DNA from: Taenia hydatigena
Lineage: Eukaryota > Platyhelminthes > Cestoda > Cyclophyllidea > Taeniidae
Direction: 5' to 3'
NCBI GenBank assembly: GCA_036345935.2
Contig: JADWOT020000001.1
Span: forward strand, 11,261,869 to 11,325,868
DNA length: 64,000 nucleotides
Position 1 is the stretch's first letter. The number at the start of each line of letters is the position of its first letter. Made by a program: the position numbers and the translations under genes. The notes beneath the pieces were generated by a model, which saw only the letters and a list, made by a program, of their open reading frames with translations, was not told the DNA's origin and ran no database searches. Shown piece by piece: positions 25,430 to 35,623 of this stretch.

Positions 25430-26470
25430 TATACTTTGCCTAAAAATATTCTCTTTCACTTCATCGTCATCCATCTTCGATCTTATGCTGCAAACATAGT
25501 TTTCCAGAATGGTCTTCGTTGCTATCCTACTCCCCTCTTTCCCATCCTCCAGCTTCAATTTACCTGCATCATTCACCATCAGTTGTATCTACTTTTCGAC
25601 AGAAGATCCTTGTCCTTCGTGATGGTGATGCTGTTCTGCTACCCTGACGACTTGTCCACCGCCGTCATATTGAGAATGCCATTTTTGTCAATGTCGAAGG
25701 ACACCTGGATCTGAGGTACTCTACGCGGTGTCGGAAGGATACCTGACAACTCGAATTTGCACAATAAGTTGTTGTCTCTCGTCATCGCACGCTCACCCTC
25801 GTACACCTGCACTACCACACTCAATTGATTGTCCGAACACGTGGAGAAGATCTTGGTCTTCTTTGTCGGGATTTTTGCATTGCGCTCTATCAACGTCGTC
25901 ATCACACCACCTGCCGTCTCCACACCCAGTGGGAGTGGGACCACCTCCAGTAATACCAAATTCTGTACCTTCTCCGACTTGTCATCAGCCAGATTGGACG
26001 CCATCAACTCCGCACCATATGTCACTGCCTTGTTCGAATATATGGAATTGTTTAACTGCTTACCACTGAAAAACTTCTGCAACAACTGCTGCACCTCCGG
26101 AATACGCGTCGATCCGCCTACCATCAATATCTCGCGGACATCATCCTTTTTTGACCGTGCATCATTATAATGCTTGTTCCACCGGACCCAGAGTCCTCTG
26201 AAAGAGATCTAAGCACAAATGCTCAAAACGGTCCGTGTGAGAATCGTACTAAAATCAATGCCTTCGAATAAGGCGGCTACATATGCATATGCGTGCTTGG
26301 AAGATCTCAACGTCTTCTTCGCCTTCTCACATGCCCATCTCAGACGGCTAATGGCATTCTTGCTGGTCGTCAAATCCTTGCCCTCGTGCTTTTGCTTGAA
26401 CATCTCCAAACAATGAGAAGATTAACAATGAATTGACAATGCCATGCCTATCAGTGATTTTACAGGCCGT
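25430..26470 (-). pseudogene. Hsp70 pseudogene, truncated and frame-broken
   Basis: Recognisable heat-shock protein 70 (ATP-dependent chaperone) sequence from about residue 235 to 555 of a normal protein. In order on the minus strand: late nucleotide-binding domain ('EMFKQKHEGKDLTTSKNA', 'RWACEKAKKTL', 'LFEGIDF'), the '[15 protein letters not shown]' loop, then the substrate-binding domain ('[20 protein letters not shown]', '[14 protein letters not shown]', '[13 protein letters not shown]') and part of the lid ('LENYVCSIRSKMDDDEVKEN'). Breaks: frame changes near 26,200 and 26,150, a TAG just after 'DKSSG' near 25,637, and another frame change with stops near 25,580. The N-terminal ATPase half with the P-loop, and the C-terminal EEVD tail, are missing. 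Tapeworm genomes are known for many Hsp70 copies and pseudogenes, which fits. Confidence 0.93.
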
Positions 26471-26474
26471 GGTG

Positions 26475-27905
26475 AGTCTCAACCTATAATATCGAGTGGT
26501 CACTCGCGTAAACTTTTGACTGTGGCATAAAAGGCCTCGCCTCGAATATCTGATCAGTGCACAAAATGTTGTCACGGAATCGCTTAAAAGATTAGTCAAC
26601 TCCAGGAACAATGAGCACAGCTCGAAACACTTACAAATAGAAAACTTTTACTATCGCACATTTTGAGAAAGATTTTGCCTAAGGAAACGCATCAGCCACC
26701 GCTTGACTCCATTGTATATTCCTGGGACAAACGCTGGTCCATGTCGGGCAGCTCAGATATCTCAACACCTGTCCAGATTCTCTGTCACCACGAAATGGTG
26801 AGCTTTAGATTGCGCCTAAAAGACTCGCATGAAAATAAGCCTTAACAGTTATGTGGCAAACCAATGTCTAAGCAGTGAGTTCGATATCTTATCACAGAGT
26901 AATTAATAGTTAGTTATTCTCTCCGTCTCTTCCACTACCACCAAAGTACTTCGGGTTGGCAACGATATTCTGACTTAGAATTATTAAGGCAAACCAAAAT
27001 TTAATCAAAGCTATTGGTTCATTTGTGTCTGCCTTTATGTGAGACTTGAAATAGTAACGGTCCCAAAAGAATGAAAAGATACGATGATTGTATCAAAATT
27101 ATGATATTGTACGACTACGATGAAAGGTAACTGCTACGATGCCTCAGTAGCGCGTTTGCTTACAAAGCCGCCTTCAATGTTAAAGCAATAATGTCTGGGG
27201 TCACACACGGCATTGTATTTGGGAGATTGTTTAGCCAGAAAAGTTGCTTCAAAGCGTCTGTGATTTACGCATCAATAAATCCAATGGATGGTTTAGTTTT
27301 TGAAAGAATTTTTAGCCACCAAAATTATTGCGCATTGCAGTCTTATAGTCACCACCTACTCATTTCCAGCAAGTGAATGTGTAACTGCTGCGGTCCGTGG
27401 TTGATGCACAAATGGGTAAAAATGAAGATGACTATCAGCACTTCATGCAATAAGTACAAAAATCATCACGATAAAGCAATAAATACTCGGAAATTAGAAT
27501 AAAAACGCACAGCGAATTAAAGTGTGTAAAGGTATAATACTTCAGATGTCTTCACCCCAACCATCCGAATATGAGTTTAGGTTGGGAGGAATCACGCGTT
27601 TAGTAAGGCAGAAGAACGAGTTACGTTTCTGCCTCCCCTGCAGTTGCATTGTTCTGAATTATTGCATGAGTAATTGCACTACTCTGTGTGTCATTTGCCT
27701 TCTAGCGTTTACGCAGGTGGCATAAAGCTTTCCCACTTTGCCTATCCCATTACTTACCCCCATCCCTAAGGACACTAATTAAAACACTAATACCAGGCTG
27801 GTGGGTGTCTTGCCACATCCTAGGGCTGACTTAGACTTTACAATTAGGTGAGATGTTCATCTTGCAACAGCAAGAAACTGGCGACAGAAGTGAGAGGGTA
27901 ATAAA
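26475..27905. other. no gene recognised
   Basis: AT-rich sequence. Frames are shorter than 90 codons and lack known motifs. Confidence 0.45.
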
Positions 27906-27910
27906 TGTGC

Positions 27911-28079
27911 TTAGAATTCCAAACTGAAAGCCACATCAGCATCCTCAATGAGGTAGTTGGGCGTGGTGAGAGGCCCGTACACCCTGCTCCCATCCACAGC
28001 AATCAGAAGTGTCAGGTAGTCGAGCATCTTAATCATCTTTGATTCCCGTGACGCATTCAGAATATTTAAAATCGTGGTT
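27911..28079 (-). CDS. 3'-terminal coding exon of an unrecognised protein
   Basis: On the minus strand a clean acceptor (a pyrimidine-rich stretch ending 'cattcttttag') is followed by an uninterrupted frame of 55 codons ending in TAA at 27,911–27,913. The peptide includes 'SRESKMIKMLDYLTLLIAV', 'GSRVYGPLTTPNYLIEDADV' and ends 'AFSLEF'. Composition and third-base variety look like a real, conserved C-terminus. The exon starts with one leftover base of a split codon, so the upstream exon must end in the matching phase. I do not recognise the family. Coding-like fragments at 28.4–28.5 kb on the same strand could belong to the same gene, but I could not join them. Confidence 0.55.
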
Positions 28080-28371
28080 CTAAAAGAATGACAACACTTT
28101 TTGGTTTTTCGTTCTCGCCTCTAGATTATAAGGATGAAAAATTTGATGACAATTATTTATTTAGGAATAATTTTCACAATAAAGCTGCAGACACGATTAA
28201 ATGCATGGATTCGCATTATAAGGCCTTCTGTAGTTGGTGATCGATGAGTTGTCTGTGCCCAAACTGGAGGAAATTGAATGGATTTATGTCAACGATAAAA
28301 GCAGAAGTGGTAACCGTTACTGAGACAAGTCGAGTGAGTGATTTAATACTGATGAGGAGAAGCGTTGACGA

Positions 28372-28524
28372 ATGAAACACTCGAACTATCCTTTTCCATA
28401 CACTGATGGCGCACCCATCTTCGTTCTTTTCACGATCCATGTGCATTTTGGCAGCTTTTTCTTGGATCTCGATGGCGCAGCTGTTCTTCAGCAATCCACT
28501 ATTTACACTTTTGAATTCATTCAA
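28372..28524 (-). other. possible internal exon, unrecognised
   Basis: The minus strand reads a hydrophilic peptide with normal protein composition ('NEFKSVNSGLLKNSCAIEIQ', 'EKAAKMHMDREKNEDGCAIS'). It lies 300 bases upstream, in transcription order, of the terminal exon at 27,911–28,079. I could not fix splice sites, so membership in that gene is a guess. Confidence 0.2.
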
Positions 28525-29239
28525 TTCGTTTTATGTGGCAAATTGGTAAAATTATTAATTTGCTGAAATTGACATTTGTCTGCTAGCATGGACAAGAGAA
28601 TGAGGATTAGTTTACGTATAACTTTGACCGGTTTGTCTTTGGTGTACAGTGTAGCTAATGTCAAAATAACTTTTGTCTGCTTTTAAGACAACTTCCATTG
28701 AGCAGAATGTGCAACACATAGACAAGAAGTATGCTCGGGTCAAGTCACGATTCCAATCATTCCTGCTAAACTGCAAATTACACTCCCACTATAGGCTGAT
28801 TTGGCTATTTGATTTCAAGACATCTCCTCATATTTACACCGGAGGCGGTCAGTAAAGTGTGGTAGGGCACCTTCGACTCGCGATTTTCCGCCCATTTAGA
28901 AGTGACTCGTTTTTGGCAACGTCGTGGACACAGCCACATTAGACCGCAGTTCTGGAATGAAATGTCGTTCTGTTCTAAGGCAAGGACACACGACTTTGCA
29001 GAATTGCGGGTCTAACCAACGACACACGGTGTTACGATTTGTACTGATCTGACGTATGAATGAAATGACAAATAAACAATTATGACAGATTCACACATTT
29101 GACACATCTCTATTGCAGTGATTAATTAGGCAACAATTCCGATTAGATCGACAACTGCGCACACAGATTATGTGTCAAAACTGTTTTGCTGCTATTGCTA
29201 TTGTAGTTATTCACCGGTAGAAGGATGCAGAATCTTGGC

Positions 29240-30760
29240 AGTTCCGCATTTGTCAACCACTGTAGAATATTACGAGAATTTTCTTCGCTTTACTTCCTCC
29301 GTCTTATTCTACCTCACATGACAACCCTTTGCTACTGTTTCAAAAAATACGGTTTTTAAATAAATCACGGTACTTGCATAATTATTTGCAGTATATTGTC
29401 TCATTTGTCATCAGCACTGCCTTAAATTCCATAGGCAGGTATATCATTTCCTTACCCTGACAATAAGAAGAGTTCATTAAAGCGCGCTAACCGAAATTTT
29501 CCAATATTCTGGTTCCTGACAAAATGGTTATCTCGACGATTTGTCAATTCGGCTTGAGCCTATTCACCCCCACCTTAAATGGCTATTGAGGATGCTACAA
29601 ATATCTTGTACATGGCGTAGGACAGATGTTCCACAATTTGCTTACGAGCATCTGGACCATGGGACTGTGAGACATATAGTAGAGTTTCGCGCAGCTGCTG
29701 GCCATGTGGACTAAAATGAGGTACAAACGGAATGATGAAACACTCGAGGTCAGTTTGAAGGTCTCCTAGACCGCCAGCATTGAAAACAGCCTCAATAATT
29801 ACTGCCACACCTAACATCTGAACGATCGGGAAAAGTGGAGTGCTAGCCCCATAGTTTGAGTTGATTTAGGTATTCAATTGGCATTTGCACGGCTTTTGCA
29901 TCTTTTGACGTATCAAGATTTGTTGGGGACATGGGGGCTGTTGATTAGTGGGAGACTTGGATTGCCTCCTGGTCGTGTTCCACGACTTGGCTTCGTGTGG
30001 TTGGTAATCTCAAAACACCATCTGAGCGCACTCATTGAGGCCATTTTAGGCACCTCAATGATGCTACCACGTGACATTTCTTCTCATTTGTGCAATCAAA
30101 ACTGTTACTGAGAATAGGATGTAAATCACTGTTTTAAAAAGGTAATGCTTAAGGGAAAGCAGTGATGTTGGAGACAGTAGTAGACACTGGCATCAAGACG
30201 GGCTCGACAGTGTCAGACGAAGACTAATAAATGCACCTCAGTTGATGCAGTGTACAATGCAGCCTCGTAGATTGCATTCGCATGTGAATGGACAACTGCA
30301 ACAAGAAAAACAAAGCAAGGCATGGAGAGAAAAGGAAAGAGAGCCTAAAAGCTGGGAAGAAAAGGGAATCAGTGAAGGATAGAATTGTTAATTAAAATAT
30401 TATGCAGTTGAACTTGTAGACATGCACACATATTAGGATGAATTAGTGCATGCGAAAGTGACTGAAGGGAGGAATGAAGCTATGGATAAATGGAAGGGAG
30501 GTTGGGGGCAGCTACGGTAGTATAGAAAAGAAGACACAAAATGGGATCTGATGGAAAAGTGACTGAGCAAATCCTAATTGTCAATTGGGTTTGGTCTTGC
30601 AATCAATGCAACGATGGACGGATTTCTCAGTAGCTGTAGACAAAATAACCAATTGTCTGGCCGCTTTATGATGTTGTATCTGCCGAAAGCACTATAATCG
30701 CTTAATTAGTACCACTTGCAAATGTGCAAAGACGGATACCACTGAGATGGAAAAGTTTGT
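29240..30760. repeat. repeat Z, copy 1
   Basis: This aligns directly with about 48,730–50,340. Landmarks are 'ccttattctacctc.catgacaaccctttgct', the 'ggttcctgacaaaatggttatctcgacga' neighbourhood, 'ttgaggccatttt.g.cacctcaatgatgct', and 'gcagtgatgttggagacagtagtaga'. In both places Z runs straight into an inverted Y copy, so Z+Y behaved as one duplicated block of about 4 kb. Bases 30,120–30,300 also resemble 18,390–18,560 of Y in the same orientation, more weakly. Confidence 0.8.
29575..29817 (-). other. open exon-like frame inside repeat Z
   Basis: Minus-strand frame of 80 codons directly preceded by an AG acceptor ('cccgatcgttcag|ATG') and ending in TAA at 29,575. It reads as plausible protein ('AVFNAGGLGDLQTDLECFII', 'GQQLRETLLYVSQSHGPDAR'). 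The second Z copy, at about 49,090–49,310, keeps the same layout but is interrupted (an in-frame stop after 'LLHFRS' and indels). This copy may be the surviving exon of a host gene captured in the repeat. I do not recognise the family. A second open frame on the same strand, at 29,913–30,077 (54 codons, 'MSRGSIIEVPKMASMS…'), is likewise decayed in the other copy. Confidence 0.35.
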
Positions 30761-33220
30761 CTGCGGTAAGGCTTTAAATCTCCAAGCACACCTTGCAGGA
30801 TTTTAATAATTAAAAAATTGCAGCCATAAATGCGCGAACGCAAACTAGCTTAAAGGAACTTGATTACGCTTTGAAGATCCAAATCTAAGTACTTAAATTA
30901 CAAAGTTAGGAATCTATGCATGCAGAAATAGGATCTGAAAATGCACATTTATGCTAAAGTGATGTGTGTCTGCAACTTTTTCAATTTGCGTACATTGATG
31001 TGTACCAATTTCGCGGCTCACCTTGTAAGGCTTCGTGCAATTGACGATGCATTTGCGAATGCAAACTAAACAGCCGCCTTCCACAAATACGCTTCGACAC
31101 GCATGCACTCATTCACTTGTTGATGCGGCCGCCGACATATCCATGAACACAGCATCCACCTCCACCACCAACGTCATTGCCTCATCCTTTAATAGTACCT
31201 TATTCAATGCAATCAAGTCCAGTACAAAGGGATGTAATACGATGGGATAGACTTGACTGTACGAACTAGCACAAATATGCGGAGACGAGTGTTGAAAAAT
31301 AAAGAGAAGCAGGGCAGACTAAAGTAAGGTGCAGCTGATTGAAACGTAACAAAGTGAGTCAGCGATCCCGAGCGTTTCACTTCTGTCACTTACCCGTGTG
31401 TACTAACCCAGACCCAGGCAGCACAACCCCAGTGGGGTGCCAAACCCACGGACTTGTGCGCAAGGCTATCGCTGACGTCCACTTCCTTTTACTAATTACA
31501 ATTCAACTCATAGCTTTCCTTGCAAACTGCATACTCTGTTGCTTCTCTTTTCTTTTTTACTGTCTTTGCCACTGCCCAAAATCACGAAGCGCTTCAGCTT
31601 TTTGACATTTGTCTGGTGTTATTCTAAAATCCTATGCCTAAATCATTTCTTTTTTTTGCTTATCCTGCCAAAATCACAAGCCTTCTCAGTTTTATCTAAA
31701 AATACCCTTTTACTTTTGTGTCAAAGTGCTTGAGGAGTTTTAGCACTGCATGCAGTATCTAGTTCCAAATCAGGTCTTGTTTGATCACGAGCAGTGAGTC
31801 CTTATTCTTAAAACGGCAAAGCTGTGCCAATAACGGCCAGTTAGCGTTCTGAGTTACACACAGTTCTCTCGCTGATAACATTTATTACAGTGCTGCACTT
31901 TGTTGGGAAATTGGTCAGACATGCACCGTCCAAATTACCTTTGATGCTACTATGAACACTTTCCTTATTTCCAAATGCGTCATTAAGAAAGCAAGTGGTT
32001 TTATAATAAGCCCGTACCCTCTGAGTGGGTTCTGGTCTCATTTGTTGCTGCAGTGCATGAAATGCCAATTTAAAATAGGCAGTTCTTACGCTCTTCTGCT
32101 TCACCGTTCGCTGCCTCTATGCCCTGCTGAATCGTATAACAACCTATCTGTAGGAGAATGGTGCAGGTTTAACAATGTCATATTTGCGTCAAAGCAAAGG
32201 CACCATTTGCAAATGAAAAGTGGTCGAACTAATCACTGCTTTGCTAGGAGGTCTACATGGTCTATACGGAGGATGGAAACACGTCATTGCCGCGTCAAGG
32301 CAAACTTTTTTTGAAAACAAAGATAAAACCAGATGTCACCTACCAAATGTTGGTACCACTGCGATGGGAAAGTATTTGGCTGTAAGAGAGGCAACCAGCA
32401 ATTCTATCAACAAAAGTTGTGAGATTTTGTTTGGCCAACTGCACTATTGTGATAAGGCGAGTCCAATTTACCCTTTTGCTGTGGATCCGAAAACAGACTT
32501 AATAAGCAGCCTTCATTTTTCAACGTGTCATTCGGATAAATCCGCAGAGTTTAAAATAGAAACAAAATATTGCTATAATTTGTGGAGTTAGCTTTTTACT
32601 TAATGGCTGTTGCTACGACACTTGAGGCAGGAGAGAAAGAGACAGCTACTTTTCCCTGAAATGCACGCAAGTGCTCCCAATTTCACGACGGTAGGACAAT
32701 TGTTCCATTCCCAAAGCTTTGCTTGAACAAGTGCATAATAGCGAATCACAACTTATGTACTTACTCGCTTCATCAAAATACGTCAGAAATACTTCCAAAT
32801 TCAGGATCAACTGAACTAGTCGCAGTGCATGGCATCTAAATGCACGTACCTGCATGATTCGCTCCAAAGTGACACTATAGCCAATGATGTTATCTAAAGT
32901 GAAGGAAGAAGACGAAGCAATCAGAGATTACAAGCAACAATTTAACCACGAGTAGTTTGTCTCCTGCTGGCATCGAAGTGAGTTGCATTTACTCATCAAC
33001 ATTCGCTTTGCTGAGGAGCCGCACACACGAGGGATGATTTGGCTTCGAATTCATTGGCGCATAAGAGGAAGTGATGAAAGCCACTCTTTTAAAGTAGACT
33101 CGGCTAATTTGGTCAAATTACTTGCACCATGAACCCAAGGCCAATTAACAGTTCCGCCTTGAAAGAAGCTGGCTAGGATACTCAGAGAACGCAGCATCAG
33201 GAACCTTAAAGAAGGGCGTT
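30760..33220 (-). repeat. repeat Y, inverted copy B
   Basis: Reverse complement of about 16,366–18,860. It begins with the 'taaggctttaaatctccaagca' junction, contains a 'ccaaacccacgg' block at 31,440 and a 'ggaggtctacatggtc' block at 32,250, and ends with 'aaggttcctgatgctgcgttctc' read on the minus strand. The stretch nearest 33,200 is only a few percent diverged by eye; the other end is older-looking. It is truncated where the long Y copy continues into 14,940–16,366, and the 53-bp satellite follows 220 bases later. Confidence 0.88.
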
Positions 33221-33444
33221 TGTGTGCTGGTGGATAACTGCATTTATTTGGTGCAAAAAGGTTTCTGCTGGCTACAATCAATAGAACATCAGGGCTGTGT
33301 TGCGCCTATTAAAACTAAGACTGGTGGAGTGATGCTATGACTTCGTCTCTCTTATGTTATGTAAAAAATCCAGTTATTTGGACGCCTTTTGCCTCAATGT
33401 TTCTTGCATTGAGTATAAGCGAACCGACAAACAGCGTAGGCCGG

Positions 33445-34100
33445 AGACCACGAATTTCGTCTCCCTAGAAGGAATTGTTAAACACTGATCTACTCCAGAA
33501 TGCGATTTTTGCTCTTCCTGTAGGCAATTTTATGCTATCTATCAACACGAGACTGCGCTGTTCGCCCATTGTTTAAGCAATTTCGTTGTATTGATCTGCA
33601 CGAGACTGCGATTTTCGCTCCTCCTGTGGGCAATTTTGTGCTGTTGATCTTCACGAGACTGTGATTTTCGCTTCTTTTGTGGGCATTTTTGTATTTATTT
33701 ACACGAGACTGCGATTTTCGCTCCTTGTGCAGGCAGTTTTTGTGTTGTTATGTACTGGGCTGCTGTTTTTCGCTCCTTCCTTAAGCGATTTCGTTATATT
33801 TATCTTCACAATTTTGCGATTTTCGCCCCTTCTTTAGGCAAATTTGTTGTATTCATCTTCCGGCCACTGCGATATTTACTTCTTCTAGGCTTTTGTTTAG
33901 TTTCGATCTTTTAGAAGCTTTGAAATTTGTTCTCAATGCTGGCTCTTTTTTTGGTATTTATCTGGTCAAGGATGTGAATTTCGCTCTCATTTTTTTGTAA
34001 TTTTTAATTATACATCTTCACGATGCTGCAAATTTCGCTTCAGATGGGGAATTTTCTAGCATTATTTTGCACAGTGCTGTGAATTTTCTCTTTTTTTGTG
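33445..34100 (+). repeat. 53-bp degenerate tandem repeat, block 2
   Basis: About twelve diverged units with a core near 'gagactgcgattttcgctc' and a tail near 'ggcaattttgtgctgttgat'. The best-preserved unit is 53 bases and others are 50–54. Same orientation as the block at 11.54–12.06 kb, with a shared 'GAGA..GCGA.TTTCGCTC' core. No function is known to me. Confidence 0.85.
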
Positions 34101-34164
34101 AGGTCTTCAACGTCACCATTTATGGCTCCATTTTGGGACCGCATTGCTGTTTGCACCAACTTGT

Positions 34165-34350
34165 TCCTGCTCTGTTCACATGGGGACGACATGGTTTAAG
34201 TAAACCATGCAGGGTGGTTCTGAGGCGGTTAGGAACAGAGTAGCAGCGCTTGGCTGTGCATGTGTTACTGATAGTTGAGTGAGCGGGTAGTTGGACTGGC
34301 GCCCGACAATCTCTAGCCAATATTTAGTGCATTGCTGCTACTGTTGAAAG
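34165..34350 (+). repeat. duplicated histone flank, copy 1
   Basis: Direct repeat of about 35,175–35,345. Shared blocks are 'accatgcagggt', 'ttaggaacagagtagcagcgcttggctgtgc' (one base different in copy 2) and 'gctactgtt'. In copy 2 this sequence follows the decayed H4 and its stem-loop, so copy 1 is probably the leftover 3' flank of another H4-type gene whose body is lost. Confidence 0.75.
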
Positions 34351-34838
34351 GAGAGTGGTGACGATTTCCTTCGGCATCTTATAATCGCCGCATTCTGTGA
34401 CGTCACCTACCGCACTACCGTCATGGTCCGGAGGAGAAGTAAACCGGTTTCTCTTGCTCTGTGGTGTTCTACTGGATGGGTACATGCTAGAAAGAAGAGT
34501 GGGCAGCTAGCCTAGCCTATACATACACTTAGCGTCTATTTTTACGCATTAGCTATTAATGTATTTTACCACTGCATCATTTTCTACCTTATCAGTTATT
34601 TCTTCATTTATTTTCGCAAATGTATGTTATGTCATCCACGCGTCTAGGCGCACATGCGATTAGTGCTAACAAACAGGAATAAAGTAGGCAAGAAATCGCA
34701 ATGGAGGTGGCATTTGTGTGTCAAAAGGATGGAAATGCATCTTAGTGCAAATTGTTGAAATTCACGTAAGTGACTTGTTGACTGGCTGATGGGAGGGTAC
34801 GGTCTGTACACTGATGCTTAAGTGGCATAGAGTGTGGG

Positions 34839-35043
34839 CACAGTCTACCGCGTCGTGATGACGTGAGACGCATCTCTAGGCCTGCCTGCAAGGACACTTG
34901 GGAGTGTGCTCAAAGCCTTCCTGGTGAACGCCATGCGCTACGCCATCACGCACGCTGAGGACGCGTCACTTAAGGTCGTCATTTTTGTGGTTGTGGTCTA
35001 TGCTCTCAAGCGCCAGGGTGTTAGTCTTTATGAGTTTGGTGGC
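34839..35043 (+). pseudogene. histone H4 pseudogene (C-terminal two thirds)
   Basis: H4 is the most conserved core histone. Here the H4 ending is unmistakable: 'VLKAFL' for VLKVFL, a decayed helix, then 'VVYALKRQG' and 'LYEFGG' for LYGFGG. Upstream 'PRRDDVRRIS' matches ARRGGVKRIS, with both Gly changed to Asp. An extra base after 'RRIS' (near 34,877) shifts the frame. The normal stop after FGG has become TGG (35,044), so translation would run on to about 35,194. The N-terminal tail is gone and there is no start codon. This is a clear dead copy, yet the RNA 3' stem-loop behind it is perfect. It lies inside a duplicated flank and next to cathepsin L by chance. Confidence 0.9.
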
Positions 35044-35109
35044 TGGATTGCGGTGAACCCGGTAGGCGGACAGTTAGAGACGTTACGCCATTCGTGTGAA
35101 TGCTCTAAC

Positions 35110-35125
35110 GGCCCTATTGAGGGCC
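35110..35125 (+). terminator. perfect histone mRNA 3' stem-loop behind the H4 pseudogene
   Basis: 'ggccctattgagggcc' is a fully paired six-base stem with an ATTG loop, 67 bases after the former H4 stop. It is the cleanest of the three stem-loops in the window. Purine-poor sequence follows, so the histone downstream element is not obvious. Confidence 0.85.
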
Positions 35126-35174
35126 TCTTTCAACACTACACTGCAGATTGCATTAATCTCCATCTGTTCTATTC

Positions 35175-35345
35175 ACAAGGAGACGAGGCGGTTTAGGCAC
35201 ACCATGCAGGGTAATTGAGGGAGAGTTAGGAGCAGAGTAGCAGCGCTTGGTTGTGCGTGTCAATAACGCGTGAGTGGATGAGTAGTTTGGCTGGTGTTCG
35301 ACATTCGTTAGCCAACTATTTATGCATCCTCGCTACTGTTATTCG
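35175..35345 (+). repeat. duplicated histone flank, copy 2
   Basis: Partner of 34,165–34,350 about 1 kb away in the same orientation. It directly follows the H4 pseudogene and its stem-loop, which identifies the repeat as the H4 3' flank. Confidence 0.75.
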
Positions 35346-35623
35346 CCCTTCCTCCCTCTAGGTCGCGAAATGATGATGCTGTTGAAAGGGGCATGGGAAA
35401 TTCATAAGCATTAGGTGATCAGAAAGCAAGAGATCAGCTCGGAAGGAGGGAAAGAGTTAGGAAGGAAAACTAGGAATAAAGATTATTCTTTAACTAGACG
35501 TAATGGAAGAAGTCTCCAGAAGACATTGGTAGTGATTTGTGCTTTTTACTCAATTAAGGTAAGTATTTGACAGTAATGTTTGCTCGACGAAGAATTTATC
35601 GCACTATGGCCTGATCTATTGTG

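Noticed and set aside
25728..26170. Two 113-codon + strand frames
   Set aside because: They lie antisense to the Hsp70 pseudogene, whose protein similarity is on the minus strand.
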